Shown in pieces: positions 1 to 22,640 of a stretch of 64,000 nt of DNA (its first letter is position 1; the number at the start of each line of letters is the position of its first letter). The notes beneath the pieces are model-generated. The model did not search any database, was not told the origin of the DNA, and worked only from the letters and a program-made list of their open reading frames with translations. The translations under genes and the position numbers were made by a program. Origin of the DNA: Pterobdella sp. o SKG-2022 (Eukaryota; Annelida; Clitellata; Hirudinida; Piscicolidae); contig OZ038322.1 of the NCBI GenBank assembly GCA_964035795.1, positions 124,001 to 188,000 on the forward strand, written 5' to 3'.

Positions 1-57
1 CCTCTAAAAAACTAGCCAAACAAAACATGAAGACAATACAAAATTCACCTATAGGCG

Positions 58-3000
58 GTGCAAACAGTGTGGACAAACGTCTCCGGCTTGGCTGCTCGAG
101 GACATGGAGCAACAGGGTCGGGCCCTTGTGGCAACTTAAGCGAATGTCCAAACATATTTCGGGTCGGTAGTCTGAACGTTGGTACACTTAAGGGAAAGGG
201 TGATGAGGGGGTGGAAATGTTGTCTCGTAGGAGGTTGGATTTTTGTTGCGTTCAGGAAACGAGATGGAAAACTCTGGTTAAAATAATCGATGGTAAAAAC
301 TTGAGGTATAAATATTTTGGTTCTGGTTTAGGCAATAAGTTTGGTGGTGTGGGTATTTTGCTATCAGAAAAATGGTGGGAAAATGTTTATGAGGTTACTA
401 GGGTGTCTGATCGGATAATTGCCATTCGTCTGGTTATTGGTAAAAAGGTCTTCGCCATTATATGCATCTATGCTCTTCAGTCAAACTTGAGTGAAAGTAA
501 TAAAGACGAGTTCTACCACTTCTTGCAAGGTGCTCTAGCTAAAATCACAGACACACAAGAGGTGCTGATATGCGGTGATTTCAACGGGCACATTGGAGCA
601 AGTGCTGCTGGCTATAGAGAAGTGCATGGGGGCTTAGCAGAGGGTCTTGGAATTTTCCGTTGCAAACAATCTGGTAGTTGCAAATTCGTGGTTTAAGAAA
701 AGGTCGGAACATTTGGTAACACATCAATCTGGTTTATACTCTACCCAGATTGACTATATGCTCTGCAGAAGAAGATTATTGAAATATATTACAAATGTGA
801 AGGTGATCCCTGGTGAAGAGTGTGCTTCTCAGCACAAACTTGTAGTTGCAGTGCTGCGGATTCCTCCCATCAAAAAAGTGAAGAACAAGTTTGAACCACG
901 AATTAAAGTTTGGAAATTACTTAATCCCGATGTGAAAGCCCAGTTTTATGCAAAGTTCACTCCACTCACTAACCAAAAAGATCCAACTAAAAAGTCTGTG
1001 AATGACAACTGGCTTTTTCTTAAGAAGAACCTGTTATCAACTTCGAAACACGTCTGTGGAGTCTCTTCCAAGGTGCCATGGAAAAAGCAGACGTGGTGGT
1101 GGAATAGTGAGGTAGACGCCGCTGTGACTGAGAAAAGAAAATTTTTCAAATTATGGAAAGCGGGTGGTAGTCGTGCTGCCTATGTCTCAGCTAAATGAGC
1201 ATCTAATCGCATAGTATACCATGCCAAAAATGAGGCTTTAAAATGTCATCTTCAGAAGAATAAGGCTGATTTTACCAACATCTTTTGTCTAGCCAAGCAA
1301 ATAAAGCATAACCAAAATGTTGTAGGCGAGAATGACACGGGCACGTTGTCATTAGATGACTCAGCAAAGAAAGCCGCATGGAGAAAATACTATGTCCGCT
1401 TACTTAGCCATGAGTTTCCATGGGATGAAAATAATCTTTCTGATGTACTGCCGGTAGAAGGTCCAAGTCCTCTTATCACTAATGATATGGTTCGTAAAGC
1501 CGTTTGTAAAATGATTCCTGGAAAAGCTGCTGGTCCATCTGGAGTCGTGTCTGAAATGGTCAAGGCATCTGGTGGCGCAGGCATCGAGCTTATACGGGAC
1601 CTCATCAATGCTATCATAACTCAAAATTGCATTCCGCCAGAGTTGCAATATAATTACATAGTTAATCTGTACAAGGGTAAAGGTGATGCGTTGGTCAGAG
1701 GTAACTATAGAGGCTTGAAACTGATAATCCATTTGATGAAAACCGTTGAACGTGTGGTGGAAGCTCTCATCAGAAAAAATATAAACATAGATGAGATGCA
1801 GTGCGATTTTATGCCTGGGTGTTGCACCACTGACGCTATATTTATCCTACGCCAGTTGCAAGAGAAGTACATGGCTGCCAACAAACCACTTTTCTTGGCC
1901 TTTGTTGACCTGGAAAAGGCGTTCGATCACGTTCCTCGGAAGATAATATGATGGGCTATGCGGAAACTTGGTGTTGAAAAGTGGTTGGTGCGTATGGTTC
2001 AAGTTATGTATGTGGGTGTGAAGAGCATGGTAAAGGTTGGTGATGGGTGCAGCAAAGAATTTGTTGTGGATGTAGGCGCACATCAGGGTTCAGTTCTGAG
2101 TCCTTCTTTTCATTATAGTAATTGAAGCTGTTTCTATGGGGTTTCGGATTGGTTCTCCATGGGAACTGCTGTACGCTGATGATTTGGTAATTATTTCTGA
2201 AACATTAGAAGGTTTGGTTTCTAAGTTGGAAAAATGGCTTAGAGGTTAAAGGGCTTAGGGTAAATATAGTGAAAACGAAGGTTATGGTATGTGGTAATCA
2301 CCTGAACATGCTCAAAAAATCTGGTTGCTTTCTATGTAGTGTTTGTTTTAATGGTGTAGGCTGTAATTGGATTTTTTTTGAAGGTTGTAAAAATTGGGTG
2401 CATAAGAAGTGTTGTGGTATAAGATGTGCTCGTTCTCTGGGTACTGCACGACCAATGGATGGTAGGAAAATAACTAAAGTTCAAATGGGTAATGACAAGT
2501 TGGAAGTTGTTACTGACTTCTGTTATTTTGGTGAAATGATTTCTGCTGGGGGAGGCTGCGAACTTTCTTCAATCACCAGAGTCTGCTTGGAGTAAGTGTC
2601 GTCAGCTTCTTCCACTTCTCACCAACCCCCATCTACTTTTCACAACCAGAGGTCAAATCTACAACACGTACATTAGAGCTGTGATGCTGTGCTTTTCTGA
2701 AACCTGGAGCCTAACAACACCTTCCCTGAACCGATTGAAGCGCAATGACTTGGCTATGATTCGATGGATTTGCAAAGCCAGGGTTGAAGACAGGATAAGT
2801 GCAGAAAAATTGCATAAAAAACTTGGCATTCAGAACATAGAATTGGCGTTGCGTTGTCATAGGTTGAGGTGGTTTGGTCATGTGGTGCGCAGCTCAGGTT
2901 GGCTTTCAAAAGTCAGAGAATTCAAGGTTGTTGGTGTTAAAAGACCCGGTAGACCAAAAATGACATGGGAAGAGTTGCTGAAAAAGGATCGGACAAAGCT

Positions 3001-3094
3001 CAGTTTGATGGAAATCGACACACACGACTGCCTTACGTGGGAAAGACTTGTTTTCAAAAAAGCTTCACCCTCTGCTGAGAAAAATGGGCTCTAA
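58..3094 (+). mobile_element. Degenerate LINE (APE endonuclease, RT, PHD-like finger)
   Basis: A non-LTR retrotransposon remnant. An APE-type endonuclease opens it (FRVGSLNVGTL near 157, CVQETRW near 249, ICGDFNGHIG near 568). A frameshift near 650 moves the frame and a TGA at 1196 breaks it. The reverse transcriptase follows (GKAAGPSGV near 1521, FVDLEKAFDHVPRK near 1900, HQGSVLSP near 2083, LYADDLV near 2170), with further stops and shifts. Between the RT core and the C-terminus is a Cys/His cluster (CSVCFNGVGC ... CKNWVHKKCCG, 2320-2420) like a PHD finger, then a C-terminal part with RLRWFGHVVR and RPGRPKMTWEELL up to the stop at 3094. Clade not assigned. It lies where the missing 3' exons of PIGK should continue leftwards, so it probably sits in a PIGK intron in the opposite orientation. 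Confidence 0.9.
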
Positions 3095-3264
3095 ATAGAA
3101 TGATGATAATGAAGAGTGCAAACACAACTGGATACCACTACTTACAGAGAGTGAATCTTCTCCCACATGGCTACTTCCGGTTGCCAAGATGTTGGGGGAG
3201 TAGAACTTGAGAAACATTGACTGAGCTTGACATGTGTCAATCATGAAGAAGATCTCGTGGTATC

Positions 3265-3350
3265 TGTGTGTGTGTTTGTATGTGTGTATATGCGTATGTT
3301 TTTGTATGCGTGTGTGTGTATGTGTGCGTGTGTGTGTATGAGTGTGCAGC
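3265..3350. repeat. Impure (TG)n microsatellite
   Basis: TGTGTGTGTTTGTATGTGTG-type sequence just downstream of the last visible PIGK exon, in its intron. It makes a spurious His/Thr-rich reverse translation. Confidence 0.85.
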
Positions 3351-3367
3351 TTGAGAAATGATGAGAC

Positions 3368-4965
3368 CTCTGTTTCTGGTGCATTTGCTCAAAGGCGTCT
3401 GCCAATTCAAACGTTGACATCTCCTCGGAGTCCTGGAACTTTAAAAAGCCATTTCCCCCATGACCTTTGTGAGATGGTAAAAAATGGAATATAAATTTAA
3501 AAGTTAAATATAGCTCAAAAAGGTTACGTAATAAAAAAGTCAATTAATTTGCAGAGATATAATTATGAAGAAGGGTGCATATATCAGATTTAAACAAACA
3601 CAAAGTATTTATTAATCTAAATCAAGAAGCTTTGTGTTTGTTAATCTCACTATTTGATTCTATTTTTTCCTGGAGCAACTCCATGCACCTCGAACTAAAT
3701 CCTTCTAAATTCAACTTTATCTATCTTTCTATGTCCAAATCTCTCCCTTCCTCTCTGCCTCCCATTATGATCTCTAACCTAACTATCTATCTTTCTTCCA
3801 TTATTAGCTGTCTTGGCTTTCTCCTTGATTCTTCCCTTTCTTTTAATCCTCAAATCCTCTTTGTTGCTTCTTTTTGTTTTTTTTCACCTACGTCGTATCA
3901 GACAGATTTCTTCTTATCTCGATGATGCCTCTTTTAAGATTCTTGTCTGCTCTCTTGATCTCTCTCGACTTGGTTACTGCAACTCTTTGTTCCTAAATTT
4001 ATCCTCTACCCTCTAACTAAACATTCAACACCTGAGGTGACCAAAAGGTCAAGATACACTGACATGAACTGACCTGTCATGTAGATGAGGATATTGGAGC
4101 GGTCATCAGTAAGGAGTTGTTTGGATCGAGGGGTGTTTGGTCGAAGTCGACCTGTGAGCAATCTTATAAAGTTCTCCACAGTGACCTTCATGGAGGGTTG
4201 TTGATTGGGAAGATATGCAAGCTATAAAACTAGTGGGTTGAGATTATTTTAAAAAACTTAATTGAAATTATACACACAAAACAAAAAGTTTATTGCAACA
4301 GTTTCATAATGGAGAAATGATGAAGAGACACACCTCGTAACCTCTGTAATCCACCTCCACATCATCCCCATATGTATTGATTTGCTGATTGGCATTGTTG
4401 AAGACAGTAGCTGAAGTGCCATGGGTTTTGTATGTGATGAAATGGTGGGAGATGAGAGAGAGATGAAATGGTGTAAAGTGGGGAAGATTGAAATGGTGAA
4501 AAACAGATATGCAATGTTTACTGAAATACCTGGTCGAGGGTTTCTCGGATTGCAAGCCATGTCATCAGCCAGCATCAAAATGATTTGACTGCAGAATTCA
4601 ATCCCAATGAAGAAAAAGTATTGACAATTCAAATAAATTTCAAATCTTCCAATTAAATATTCCCAACATATTATTAATTAAAACTTTCACCTGTCAGGTA
4701 TTCCAAGTCGTTTGACTGAACGATAAATAGACAGAACATTGGCAACATGTCGGTAGTTGAACCAAAAGATTGATGTGTCTACTAAGACTGCCCAGTTATT
4801 TGTGTGTCCACTTTTGAAAAAACTTCCTGCCTTTTCTTCAAAAGACTGATTAGAAAACATTGAGAAAATAATGAAAAATTGGAGTTTTAAATATATAACT
4901 ATTAAACTGACCGAATCACCAAAAACCGACGTACAAAATAGCAAGAATGTAAAAACTTTAACCAT
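3368..4965 (-). CDS. PIGK: GPI transamidase catalytic subunit PIGK/GPI8, 5' part of the gene
   Basis: PIGK is the cysteine-protease-like subunit that cuts the C-terminal signal of precursors and attaches the GPI anchor in the ER lumen. Six exons join in phase: 4965-4912 (ATG, signal peptide MVKVFTFLLFCTSVFGDS), 4845-4691 (SGHTNNWAVLV, FNYRHVANVLSIYRSVKRLG), 4588-4530 (MLADDMACNPRNPRP), 4410-4334 (YGDDVEVDYRGYE), 4185-4074 (VTVENFIRLLTGRL, SNILIYMTG) and 3464-3368 (HGGNGFLKFQDSEE, ELADAFEQM). Intron 1 is only 66 bases. The catalytic His falls at the exon 5/6 join (MTG|HGG). The exon with the catalytic Cys (the DTCQG region in the family), the rest of the enzyme and the C-terminal membrane segment are not seen and must lie left of the window, beyond the LINE at 58-3094. 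About 184 of roughly 395 residues are present. No break is seen in the exons. Confidence 0.95.
3575..4016 (+). mobile_element. LINE RT fragment (CR1/L2-like thumb region) in a PIGK intron
   Basis: The frame reads SWSNSMHLELNPSKFNFI then CLGFLLDSSLSF, the part after the YADD box of CR1/L2-type reverse transcriptases. It shifts frame near 3890 and continues RRIRQISSYLD and LDLSRLGYCNSLF. There is no endonuclease or 3' tail. It lies in the PIGK intron between exons 5 and 6, antisense to the gene. Confidence 0.8.
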
Positions 4966-5290
4966 AACGACAAGTTTGACTTCAAATAACTTTTCAACAC
5001 TTGAAAAAACCGACTTATCATTTAAAAATTTTTTTATCAAATTATTTTCAGTTCAAAAAAAAAGTTGAAAAATACAAATGTCGCAGTTTAATTCATAGGT
5101 TTTATTAATTTTCAGCTTATTTAAAGTTTATCTAAAATTAATTAAAACAAAAATATTTGAAACAAACTCTTAATAAATGAAAGAATTTTCAGCAAAAATT
5201 GTAATAAAAAAATAAACTTGGTGAAAAATTTTGAAATTTTGAATATAAATTGAGTGTAACCTAGTTTTACATTTTAAAAGAAAAGGTTCT
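4966..5290. other. AT-rich intergenic stretch upstream of PIGK
   Basis: Very AT-rich sequence between the PIGK start codon and the LINE remnant. It should hold the PIGK promoter and 5' UTR, but I see no clear TATA box or other site. Confidence 0.5.
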
Positions 5291-5299
5291 TCTCCGCTG

Positions 5300-6720
5300 A
5301 TTTGTGTACGTTTGTTTCTCGATCTCCGTAGACTTTATGTGTTTGTGCATGGGACGACGGGCCGATTCTTGTTCTTTTGATCAATGCTTCGGTTTTGTCG
5401 TAATGGTGGTTGGCCAGTTGTTCTGTCGTATCAGCTTTTTTTTCATCTCGACGTCGGCGAGCTCAATGCCCGTGATTCCGCAATGGCTTAGCACTTAATA
5501 AAAAAAAAAGGACAGTAAGGTCAGATAAGATAGCCGTTTTGTCAGTCTCATCTTTCTCTTTGCACTAAAGAAAGGATGGGCTGACTGAATATTAAATAAG
5601 ACTGTGGCTCACTACTCGGGCTTTCCAGGGTTGTGTTTTTTCTGCATCAAGTAGATCGCTTTAAATATTGCCTCAATTTCCGCATGAAAAAAAGAGCACT
5701 ACTTGCCTGTTGGAATGGCGAACCCTAATGATTTCACCACTATCTGACGTGGTACCATTTGATGCTGATCCTTTTTTTTGATGCTGTGTAGAAAACCAGG
5801 TCAAAGCTGTTCCATCCTTCTTCCAGTGGTTGCAGGGCCCATTTTCTTGTCGGTTTCAACATTTCCTGACTTACTGCCACCTGTTTCAAAAATATGTTCC
5901 TCTGTTTTTATCCAAGGGAGAAGAATCAGGTTGTTGAGAGGGAAAAGGTTCCGAAGATTGGTCTCCGTACTGCTTCCGTTTGTGCTCGCTAGCTAGACTC
6001 TTTTGTTCATTTCCTAATGGTTTGCTCAGCTATCCGGTGTCTCGAGGTTGATGGTGCTTCGTCTGCATAGTTGTCAAGTTGGACTATTTTGGAGAGCTGG
6101 AATTTCTTCACAAATGTCATTAACCTTCCATCCCAGTCTTCTCTTTGTACTGGTCTATTTCCGAAAAAGATTAGAATTACGTAGTTAGGGTCTTATCACG
6201 CAAGAGAAGGCGGCTTTCTTGATTGGCTATTACATCTGCATCGGTTTTGTCAGCAAAGTTTCCCAGAAAGAGCAGTTTTCGGTAAATTTGCATTTATTGA
6301 AGGATTTCCATCTGAGGTTTCTTGATCCCTGTTGAGATGACATCGATGTGAGGTTTGAGAAGCATCGCTTATTTGATTCTTTTATAGTCGGCACCTGGGC
6401 ACTCAGAAGTTTGGAAGTACAATTTTGCTTGATTTTTCATCTTCGTCATGCATTGAATAGATAATGAGTTTATACATTGGCTACAATTGCGTTGACAAGC
6501 CTCTTGCTGGATGCGACCTGGCATTCCGAGCACCAGGCTCCTTCAAGCGGAGCAAACGGAGCTTCAACAAACTTGGCTTGACTGTTGTGTCAAAGGCTTC
6601 TGCAGGGTTAGTGGATAAGAGCGATGTCATTTAGTCATCTTCTAGTACTGCTACTTGTTCATGGCAACAGTTCCAGCTTTGGCGTCCATCACTGACCGCC
6701 TCTCACTGAGTACTCGCTAT
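5300..6720 (-). mobile_element. Decayed RNase H-type LINE with internal deletion
   Basis: Antisense sequence parallels the better copy at 10856-15180. The RNase H end is near 5430-5480 (HCGITG-like), the region before it at 5770-6000, then it jumps at about 6110 to the segment before the endonuclease and the zinc-finger ORF (6180-6720). The endonuclease centre and the RT are missing, and the frames are full of stops and shifts. The match is by eye between the two copies on the plus strand, for example 'gggtcttatc' near 6188 and 14088. Confidence 0.7.
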
Positions 6721-6849
6721 GTCTGTGCATGCAAGCTGATGTGGCGCACCCTTTCGCTGCATATGGTTTTGGAGGTATTCCGTCTGATGGTCGTCTTTGT
6801 GCACTGTGTCATCACTCGGACCATTTTTTCATCTCTTTTGTTGAACACT

Positions 6850-7115
6850 CGAAAGAATTTGATGTTGGTGCAAGTGTCAATCAAGGATCGGTTCTCTCGC
6901 CGTTTTTTTTTTCAGTAGTGCTAAATGTATCGTCTGAAGACAGAAGAAGTGCTCTACATTAACTGCTTTATGCAAATGACTTGGTCTTGATGGCAGAACT
7001 ATTGGAAGAACTAGAAGCACAATTCATCCGTTGGAAAACAGCTTTTGAAGAGAAAAGATTGAAGGATAATTTTGGTGAGACAAAAGTCATGGAAAGTGGT
7101 GGTGGTAGTGGGGTT
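6850..7115 (+). mobile_element. LINE RT fragment (motifs B and C)
   Basis: Reads VNQGSVLSPFFFSVVLN, then after a stop LLYANDLVLMAELLEELEAQ and FGETKVMESG. This is the RT region around the catalytic box, with YAND in place of YADD, and resembles the element at 58-3094. It is dead: the catalytic Asp is changed and a stop lies between the motifs. Confidence 0.8.
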
Positions 7116-7495
7116 CAAATATCGTGGTGTCTTTTTATCCACAATTTTGTGGCTAATTATTCACAAAGAATGTAAAAATTCAGCCATAAGGTGAACTTGG
7201 CTACAATTGAGTTTTTGTTACTCAAAATTTGTTAACTAATGTTAGAATTTTAAAATAATTTTTCCATCAAATCAATTCGAATTGAGAAATTGAAAAATGA
7301 AAATTATTCTGCTGAAATTATGGAATTTATTAATTTTCAAACTAATTTTCTAAAATTCAGTTAAAATGTTCAAAAAAATCTCTTAAGGAAAAAATTTCCG
7401 TCAAAAATAGAACAAAAGGTAAACTTAACAATGAATTTCAAAATTTTAGTTTTAAATTGGGAAATGTTACGCAATTTTTTATTATAAAAGACATC
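7116..7495. other. AT-rich region upstream of PARG
   Basis: No coding or repeat signal. It lies between a LINE fragment and the presumed PARG ATG at 7496, so it probably contains the 5' UTR or promoter. Nothing specific is recognisable. Confidence 0.4.
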
Positions 7496-19878
<12,383 letters not shown>

Positions 19879-20640
19879 TCTTCAAGCGCACCTCAGTCGC
19901 ATCCTGTATATTATCATCTGAAATTATGACATTAATAATATTTAAGTTCAAGTAATATTAAATTCACAATATATGTTGAATTAAATAATAAACTAAATTA
20001 TTTTAATAATAAAAAAAAATTAAAATAATTATTTTTATGAATCTCACACCAACCACCTTCAAATTGGAGGTGTGGGTGAGATTTGCTTCTAGGGACTTCT
20101 GCATTGCAAGACTTGAAAATGCTTTCATTAATTCTCCTTAAAATGTTTACAATTTTCAAATAATATATTTGTTCATAATTATTTTAACTATAATTATTTT
20201 GATTTTAAAATTTATTTTTTATTATTTGATTTTATTTTTAAACAAATCTGACGTTTTTTTTTGAATCTCCCATGCCAGTCATTTTGTCAATAAAGTTCTC
20301 TGTGCAAGTTATCTTAATGATAGGTTAAAATTGGATGTTTTATGACGGGCTTGCAGGATAGAAAAGACTTTAAAAGCGGTCATTTATATTCTATTTAAAT
20401 AAATTTCACAAATTTTAAATCATGACGTAAAAGTGACGTCACCCTAAATTGGAAACTTGTTGGCCCGATGTAAGGAGTACAGATGGAAATCTTTTGTTGA
20501 TACTTTCTGTCATTTGATTTTTTGTTGATTCCAGTTTCAAAATGTTGAAATGATTTGTCGAAAAATGTTTTACAATCTTTTACAACTCCAGCAACAAATT
20601 CAATCCCCCTAAATCAGCCCTCACAACTGTCTCCATGTTT
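19879..20640 (+). other. PARG 3' UTR and downstream AT-rich sequence
   Basis: No coding signal. An AATAAA at 19987-19992, about 110 bases after the PARG stop, is a candidate poly(A) signal. At 20039-20085 there is an imperfect inverted repeat (AATCTCACACC ... GGTGTGGGTGAGATT) that could fold into a stem. Confidence 0.5.
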
Positions 20641-20702
20641 TGGAGTAGAGATCTATTTTATTTATTAGGGTTCACAATTAAAAATGAATGTTGGTTCAGT
20701 AG

Positions 20703-21375
20703 TTAGAGTTTTTCGTTCATCGAAGCACGGCTTGCCTCCAACTTCCACGATTTCGTGTCTTTTGCATGTTTGATTGCCTCTTCTATTGAAAGGGAATGTC
20801 GTGTCGTCATTTTTGATGGTGGTAAGTAGGCTGGTATTTGGTCTTCCTCGTTTTTCTTTTTTGGTTTTGATGGAATCAGTTTTTGCAATTTCTTCGTTTT
20901 TCTCGAAAGTTGATAAGAAGGCTCGTGAGATTCTAGCGATGGCATCACTCGTCGGTTATTGTTGTGTGGAGTAGGTGGAGGTGCTTTGTGGATATAGTTA
21001 TTGATTTTGAGAAATTTTATAGCTTTGTACATTTTTGTGTTGTAGTTGGAGTTCTCAATTTCTTTGAGTAGTTCTGTTATAGTTTAGTTGTTATTAAGAT
21101 ACCTTTTCTTGATTTTTTTTTGAAAGTCGTGCTTTTCTTTATTTAGTTTGATTTTTGTTGATTGATTTATTTCACAATTGTTCAGTTTTTTCCTAATTCT
21201 GTTGAATTTGTTTTTGATTGTTTTGGTGCTTGAGTCTCTTTTTAGTGTAGGTTTATTTTCTAGTTGTTTGAAGGATTTCAGGGCAGATTTGAGCCCAATA
21301 TTTTGGAAGGTTTCAATGTTTGAGAATTTGTTTGAAACAAGGTTTGGAAAGTTGTTTATAGGGTGATGAAAATTA
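20703..21375 (-). pseudogene. Degenerate Lys-rich retroelement-like frame
   Basis: Reading leftwards, about 220 codons are open with one internal stop (near 21085), for example KPTLKRDSS, KHDFQKKIKKRYLNNN then TITELLKEIENSNYN and ending EEAIKHAKDTKSWK. The basic, coiled composition and the one-stop interruption look like the part of a LINE polyprotein beyond its catalytic domains, but I find no RT, endonuclease or zinc-finger motif, so the family is not identified. It could also be a degenerate host gene. Confidence 0.3.
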
Positions 21376-21867
21376 AGTTGTCTTGTTTTGGTGGAATCTT
21401 GTTTTCATATTTGATGGTTTTTGGGTTGAAGTGAATAGTGACGTCAAAAAAAAAACGTCATTATAATTTGGAAAAGGGGGTTGGCCATTTTATGGTGAGA
21501 ATAATATGCTAAGACGGATAATAATGTTAAAAATATCAAAGATGGTACAACTTTTAAAATAATAACAAAAAAAATAAATATTATAAATAATAACGTCAAT
21601 TTTCCATTCATATTGTGCTAGCTAACGAACCGAGAGAGGAGTGTTATGAGGAGGAGTGGTCAAGATAAGGTCGGGCTGGATTTGATGGATGGAGGGGGAA
21701 GTTCTTATTTGGATCATAAGAACATTATAATTTTTTTTAAATATTTTGCAAAGTCTGTGATTGATACTAAGTTTATTGGATTAATTTGCCACAAATCAAC
21801 ATCAAATTGGAAGTTTAAAACTTTTATAATGAAATCTCTTGAAAACTGAAATGTTTTAATACGGTTT

Positions 21868-22347
21868 TCATGAAAACCTTTCGGTAAGCCAAGGGGTCAA
21901 CAAATAGTCTATAAGGATGATGGTGCAGCAGAAGAATATGAAACCAATGCAAAGACACGCAATTTTGAACCAGAGGGCACCCTTGTTCATCACGTAGGCC
22001 CTCACTAGAAGTACCAGCCATCTCGGCAGGCTGCCTTTCTTCTTGCTCAGTCGACTTTTCTTGTAGATGTTCACAAGCTTTCTGCAACGATAAAGACTTT
22101 TGGAAGCTTCTAGATCTTCTTTGATAATGTCTTCGTTTGAGGACCCGTGCATCGAGACAATTTGAGTCCAGTTTAGATTGCATCTGCGAGGTTTGGGCAG
22201 GAGAGAAGTTCTTTTCACCTTCCACGCAGTCATCTTCGCAATTATGTCTGCCCGATGTTGTTTGTTTGCGTGTGCTTGGAGTGAAACTGATTTTGAATCA
22301 GAGATTAAAAACACAAGCTTCAATTTGAGATTGAGTATTAAGTGCAA
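21868..22347 (-). CDS. Possible small single-pass membrane protein
   Basis: An open frame of 159 codons ends in ERFS-stop. The most gene-like part starts at an internal Met near 22235 (MTAWKVKRTSLLPKPRRCN) and gives about 122 residues: a basic N-terminal region, a mixed helix-like stretch (DIIKEDLEASKSLYRCRKLV), Lys-rich SRLSKKKGS, and one hydrophobic segment near the C-terminus (ACLCIGFIFFCCTIILIDYL). That order fits a tail-anchored or type II protein. I recognise no family. It lies between PARG and the Asn-rich frame, on the same strand as the latter. It could instead be one exon of a longer gene or a chance frame. Confidence 0.4.
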   Translation of the reverse strand: MHLILNLKLKLVFLISDSKSVSLQAHANKQHRADIIAKMTAWKVKRTSLLPKPRRCNLNWTQIVSMHGSSNEDIIKEDLEASKSLYRCRKLVNIYKKSRLSKKKGSLPRWLVLLVRAYVMNKGALWFKIACLCIGFIFFCCTIILIDYLLTPWLTERFS

Positions 22348-22640
22348 CTTGGGATGGCAATTCTATCGCATGAATACCAAAAGTTTCAAAAAAATTTTCC
22401 TAAATCAGTTTTTTCAACATTCAAACGTATTCATAAACAACAAAAGTTAAATTTGCTTTTCAAGATCCAAAACGAAAATAAATGACGAGTTTTGAAAATA
22501 ATTTTTAGATGTTTATTATAATAAAAGTCTGAAAAATTTCCTACAAAAAGATTTCCATTCTTGATTATTTTTACAAAACTAAAAAAAGTCTAAATATTTT
22601 TTAACGACAAAAACTGCAATGAAAGTTGAACAAGGGGACC

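Noticed and set aside
1390..1732. Minus-strand frames over the first LINE
   Set aside because: Shadows of the plus-strand RT reading frame.
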